The position numbers and the translations under genes are program-made. A stretch of DNA of 33,034 nucleotides from contig PUKV01000245.1 of NCBI GenBank assembly GCA_003550645.1, positions 1 through 33,034 on the forward strand. Direction: 5' to 3'. Origin of the DNA: Syntrophomonadaceae bacterium (GTDB lineage Bacteria > Bacillota > Dethiobacteria > DTU022). Of this stretch, positions 31,983-33,034 are shown one piece after another. The stretch's first letter is position 1, and every line of letters begins with the position of its first letter. The notes beneath the pieces are model-generated. The model searched no databases and was not told where the DNA came from. It worked only from the letters and a program-made list of their open reading frames with translations.

Positions 31983-33034
31983 TTACAGCTCAAAAAGCTC
32001 GCTGTGGATTGCTGCCGGTGTTACGTTTATTTGCTTGAGCTCACTTATCACAGCCCTGCTCATAGCCGGTGGGCCGCAGACATAAAACTCCTTGTTTTCA
32101 AGGGTGTCAATGTAATTCATGATCATCGGCCCCTTGATATGGCCTTTTTCTCCCTCCCAGTCGGGCTGATCGGACATGACCGGGATCACCTGCAGGCCGG
32201 GCATTTCTTTTTCCATATTTTCCAGCTCCTCGTGAAAGCAGAGGTTCTTCTCGCTGCGGTTGGCCCAGAAGAGAGTGACTTTTTGATCCAGCTTCCGCTC
32301 ATACATATAGCGAAGCATACTCATGAAAGGTGTAATGCCGATCCCCCCGGCAATGAAAACCGGTTCTTTACCGCTGTAATTAAGAAAGCTAAAGACTCCA
32401 TAGGGAGCATCGATAAAAGCCCGGTCTCCCACGCTGGTATCTTTAATGGTCATGGTAAAATCACCAAGTTTTTTAGGAGTTATAGAGAGGTGTTCAGCCG
32501 TGGGGCTGGAAGAAATGGTAAAAGGATGCGGGGATGAAAGCTGCCCGTCCCTTAAAAGCTGGATGAACATAAACTGCCCCGGTTTATAATCCAACCGGGG
32601 GCCTTTAAAGAAAAGGCTCCAGATATCCTCCGCTTCCTGCCGGACCTCGACCACTTCATAGGGACTGCGGCGGACAGAAGCTATTTTTACCAGGCGGTAA
32701 ACAGCTACGGCCAAAAATAGCAGGCCCAGTAAAACCAGGTAGTAGAAGAGCAGTGATTCGGGTGGGGCATGATAAAGAGCATGGCCCATGGCTACCGGAA
32801 ACAGGACATAGTTGACCAGGTGAATGTTGCGCCAGGTTTCGTAAGCCAGGCCAATTTTTTTGTAAGTGGAAGCCACCCCGGCTGTCACCATGAAACCAAG
32901 CAGGGCCAATACACCGCCCAGGATGAACAGGTCAAGGAAAGTTTCACCGAACTGCTGCAGGCGGAAAGCGATGATCAGCGCCGCATGAAATGTAACCATG
33001 ATCAGGCCGATGCGGCCAAAAACACGGTGCCGGC
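31983..33034 (-). CDS. Ferric reductase-like transmembrane flavocytochrome, N-terminus beyond right edge
   Basis: The frame is open to the right edge. Sequence before the internal ATG at 32999 (RHRVFGRIGLI) continues the protein, so its N-terminus lies outside the window. The N-terminal half is a ferric-reductase/NADPH-oxidase-like membrane domain with candidate heme histidines (RHR, VTFHAAL, NIHLVNYV and MGHALYH). A ferredoxin-NADP reductase-like module follows, with FAD site KPGQFMFIQLL / PHPFTISSSP, nucleotide site AGGIGITPFMSML and VCGPPAMSRAV near the end. It would move electrons from NAD(P)H across the membrane. Acceptors could be Fe(III), O2 or a quinone; none is determined by sequence. 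Confidence 0.92.
   Translation of the reverse strand, partial: RHRVFGRIGLIMVTFHAALIIAFRLQQFGETFLDLFILGGVLALLGFMVTAGVASTYKKIGLAYETWRNIHLVNYVLFPVAMGHALYHAPPESLLFYYLVLLGLLFLAVAVYRLVKIASVRRSPYEVVEVRQEAEDIWSLFFKGPRLDYKPGQFMFIQLLRDGQLSSPHPFTISSSPTAEHLSITPKKLGDFTMTIKDTSVGDRAFIDAPYGVFSFLNYSGKEPVFIAGGIGITPFMSMLRYMYERKLDQKVTLFWANRSEKNLCFHEELENMEKEMPGLQVIPVMSDQPDWEGEKGHIKGPMIMNYIDTLENKEFYVCGPPAMSRAVISELKQINVTPAAIHSELFEL

Noticed and set aside
1-33034. CRISPR arrays, tRNA, rRNA, insertion sequences, phage or plasmid genes
   Set aside because: No spaced direct repeats, transposase, integrase or structural RNA pattern was seen on reading both strands.

Overview
The window looks like a chromosomal segment of an anaerobic, probably acetogenic or syntrophic, bacterium of the Clostridia (Firmicutes) type. 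This is inferred from strong AGGAGG ribosome binding sites, sigma-A-like promoters (TTGNNN-17-TATAAT), a selenocysteine formate dehydrogenase joined to NuoE/NuoF-like subunits, a flavodiiron protein, ferritin and GGDEF signalling proteins. I saw no rRNA, tRNA, CRISPR array, insertion sequence or phage gene. Most of the window reads as ordinary core and accessory chromosome.

Layout. 1-5.7 kb (mostly minus strand): a PAS-PAS-GGDEF protein cut by the left edge, a CMD/AhpD-fold protein lacking the CxxC, a tiny Cys-rich protein, a GNAT-nitrilase fusion, and a pair of membrane-linked proteases (rhomboid and SDH/ClpP-fold). 5.9-8.3 kb (plus): a saccharopine dehydrogenase-like oxidoreductase and an AbrB-family membrane protein. 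8.45-13.5 kb (plus): the formate dehydrogenase operon (NuoE-like, NuoF-like, FdhA). FdhA is interrupted by an in-frame TGA at 11837-11839, followed by a convincing bacterial SECIS hairpin, so it is one selenoprotein of about 891 residues. 13.7-19.1 kb: a small two-helix membrane protein, ferritin, a DUF2284 metal-binding protein, an orphan RnfD-like flavoprotein, a membrane diguanylate cyclase, an HtrA-like anchored protease and a small charged protein. 19.1-22.7 kb: a Yip1-family membrane protein, SppA, a cupin and a flavodiiron protein. 22.7-27.7 kb (minus): an RND exporter of 1353 residues with a TetR regulator, a promoter and a palindromic operator. 27.9-33 kb (minus): a PLP amino-acid decarboxylase with a membrane protein, a YtcJ-like amidohydrolase, and a ferric-reductase-like flavocytochrome cut by the right edge.

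Functional themes are formate/NAD(P)H redox metabolism, oxygen and iron defence (FprA, ferritin), envelope proteolysis (rhomboid, SDH, HtrA, SppA), c-di-GMP signalling and efflux.

The most unusual signals are: (i) the Sec-encoding TGA and SECIS in fdhA; (ii) three genes (starts near 15063, 18413 and 30145) in which a near-perfect Shine-Dalgarno lies 8-9 nt before an AUU or AUC codon with no suitable AUG/GUG/UUG nearby; (iii) an insert of about 260 residues in the RND pump that contains an internal tandem duplication; (iv) an RnfD-like subunit without its complex.
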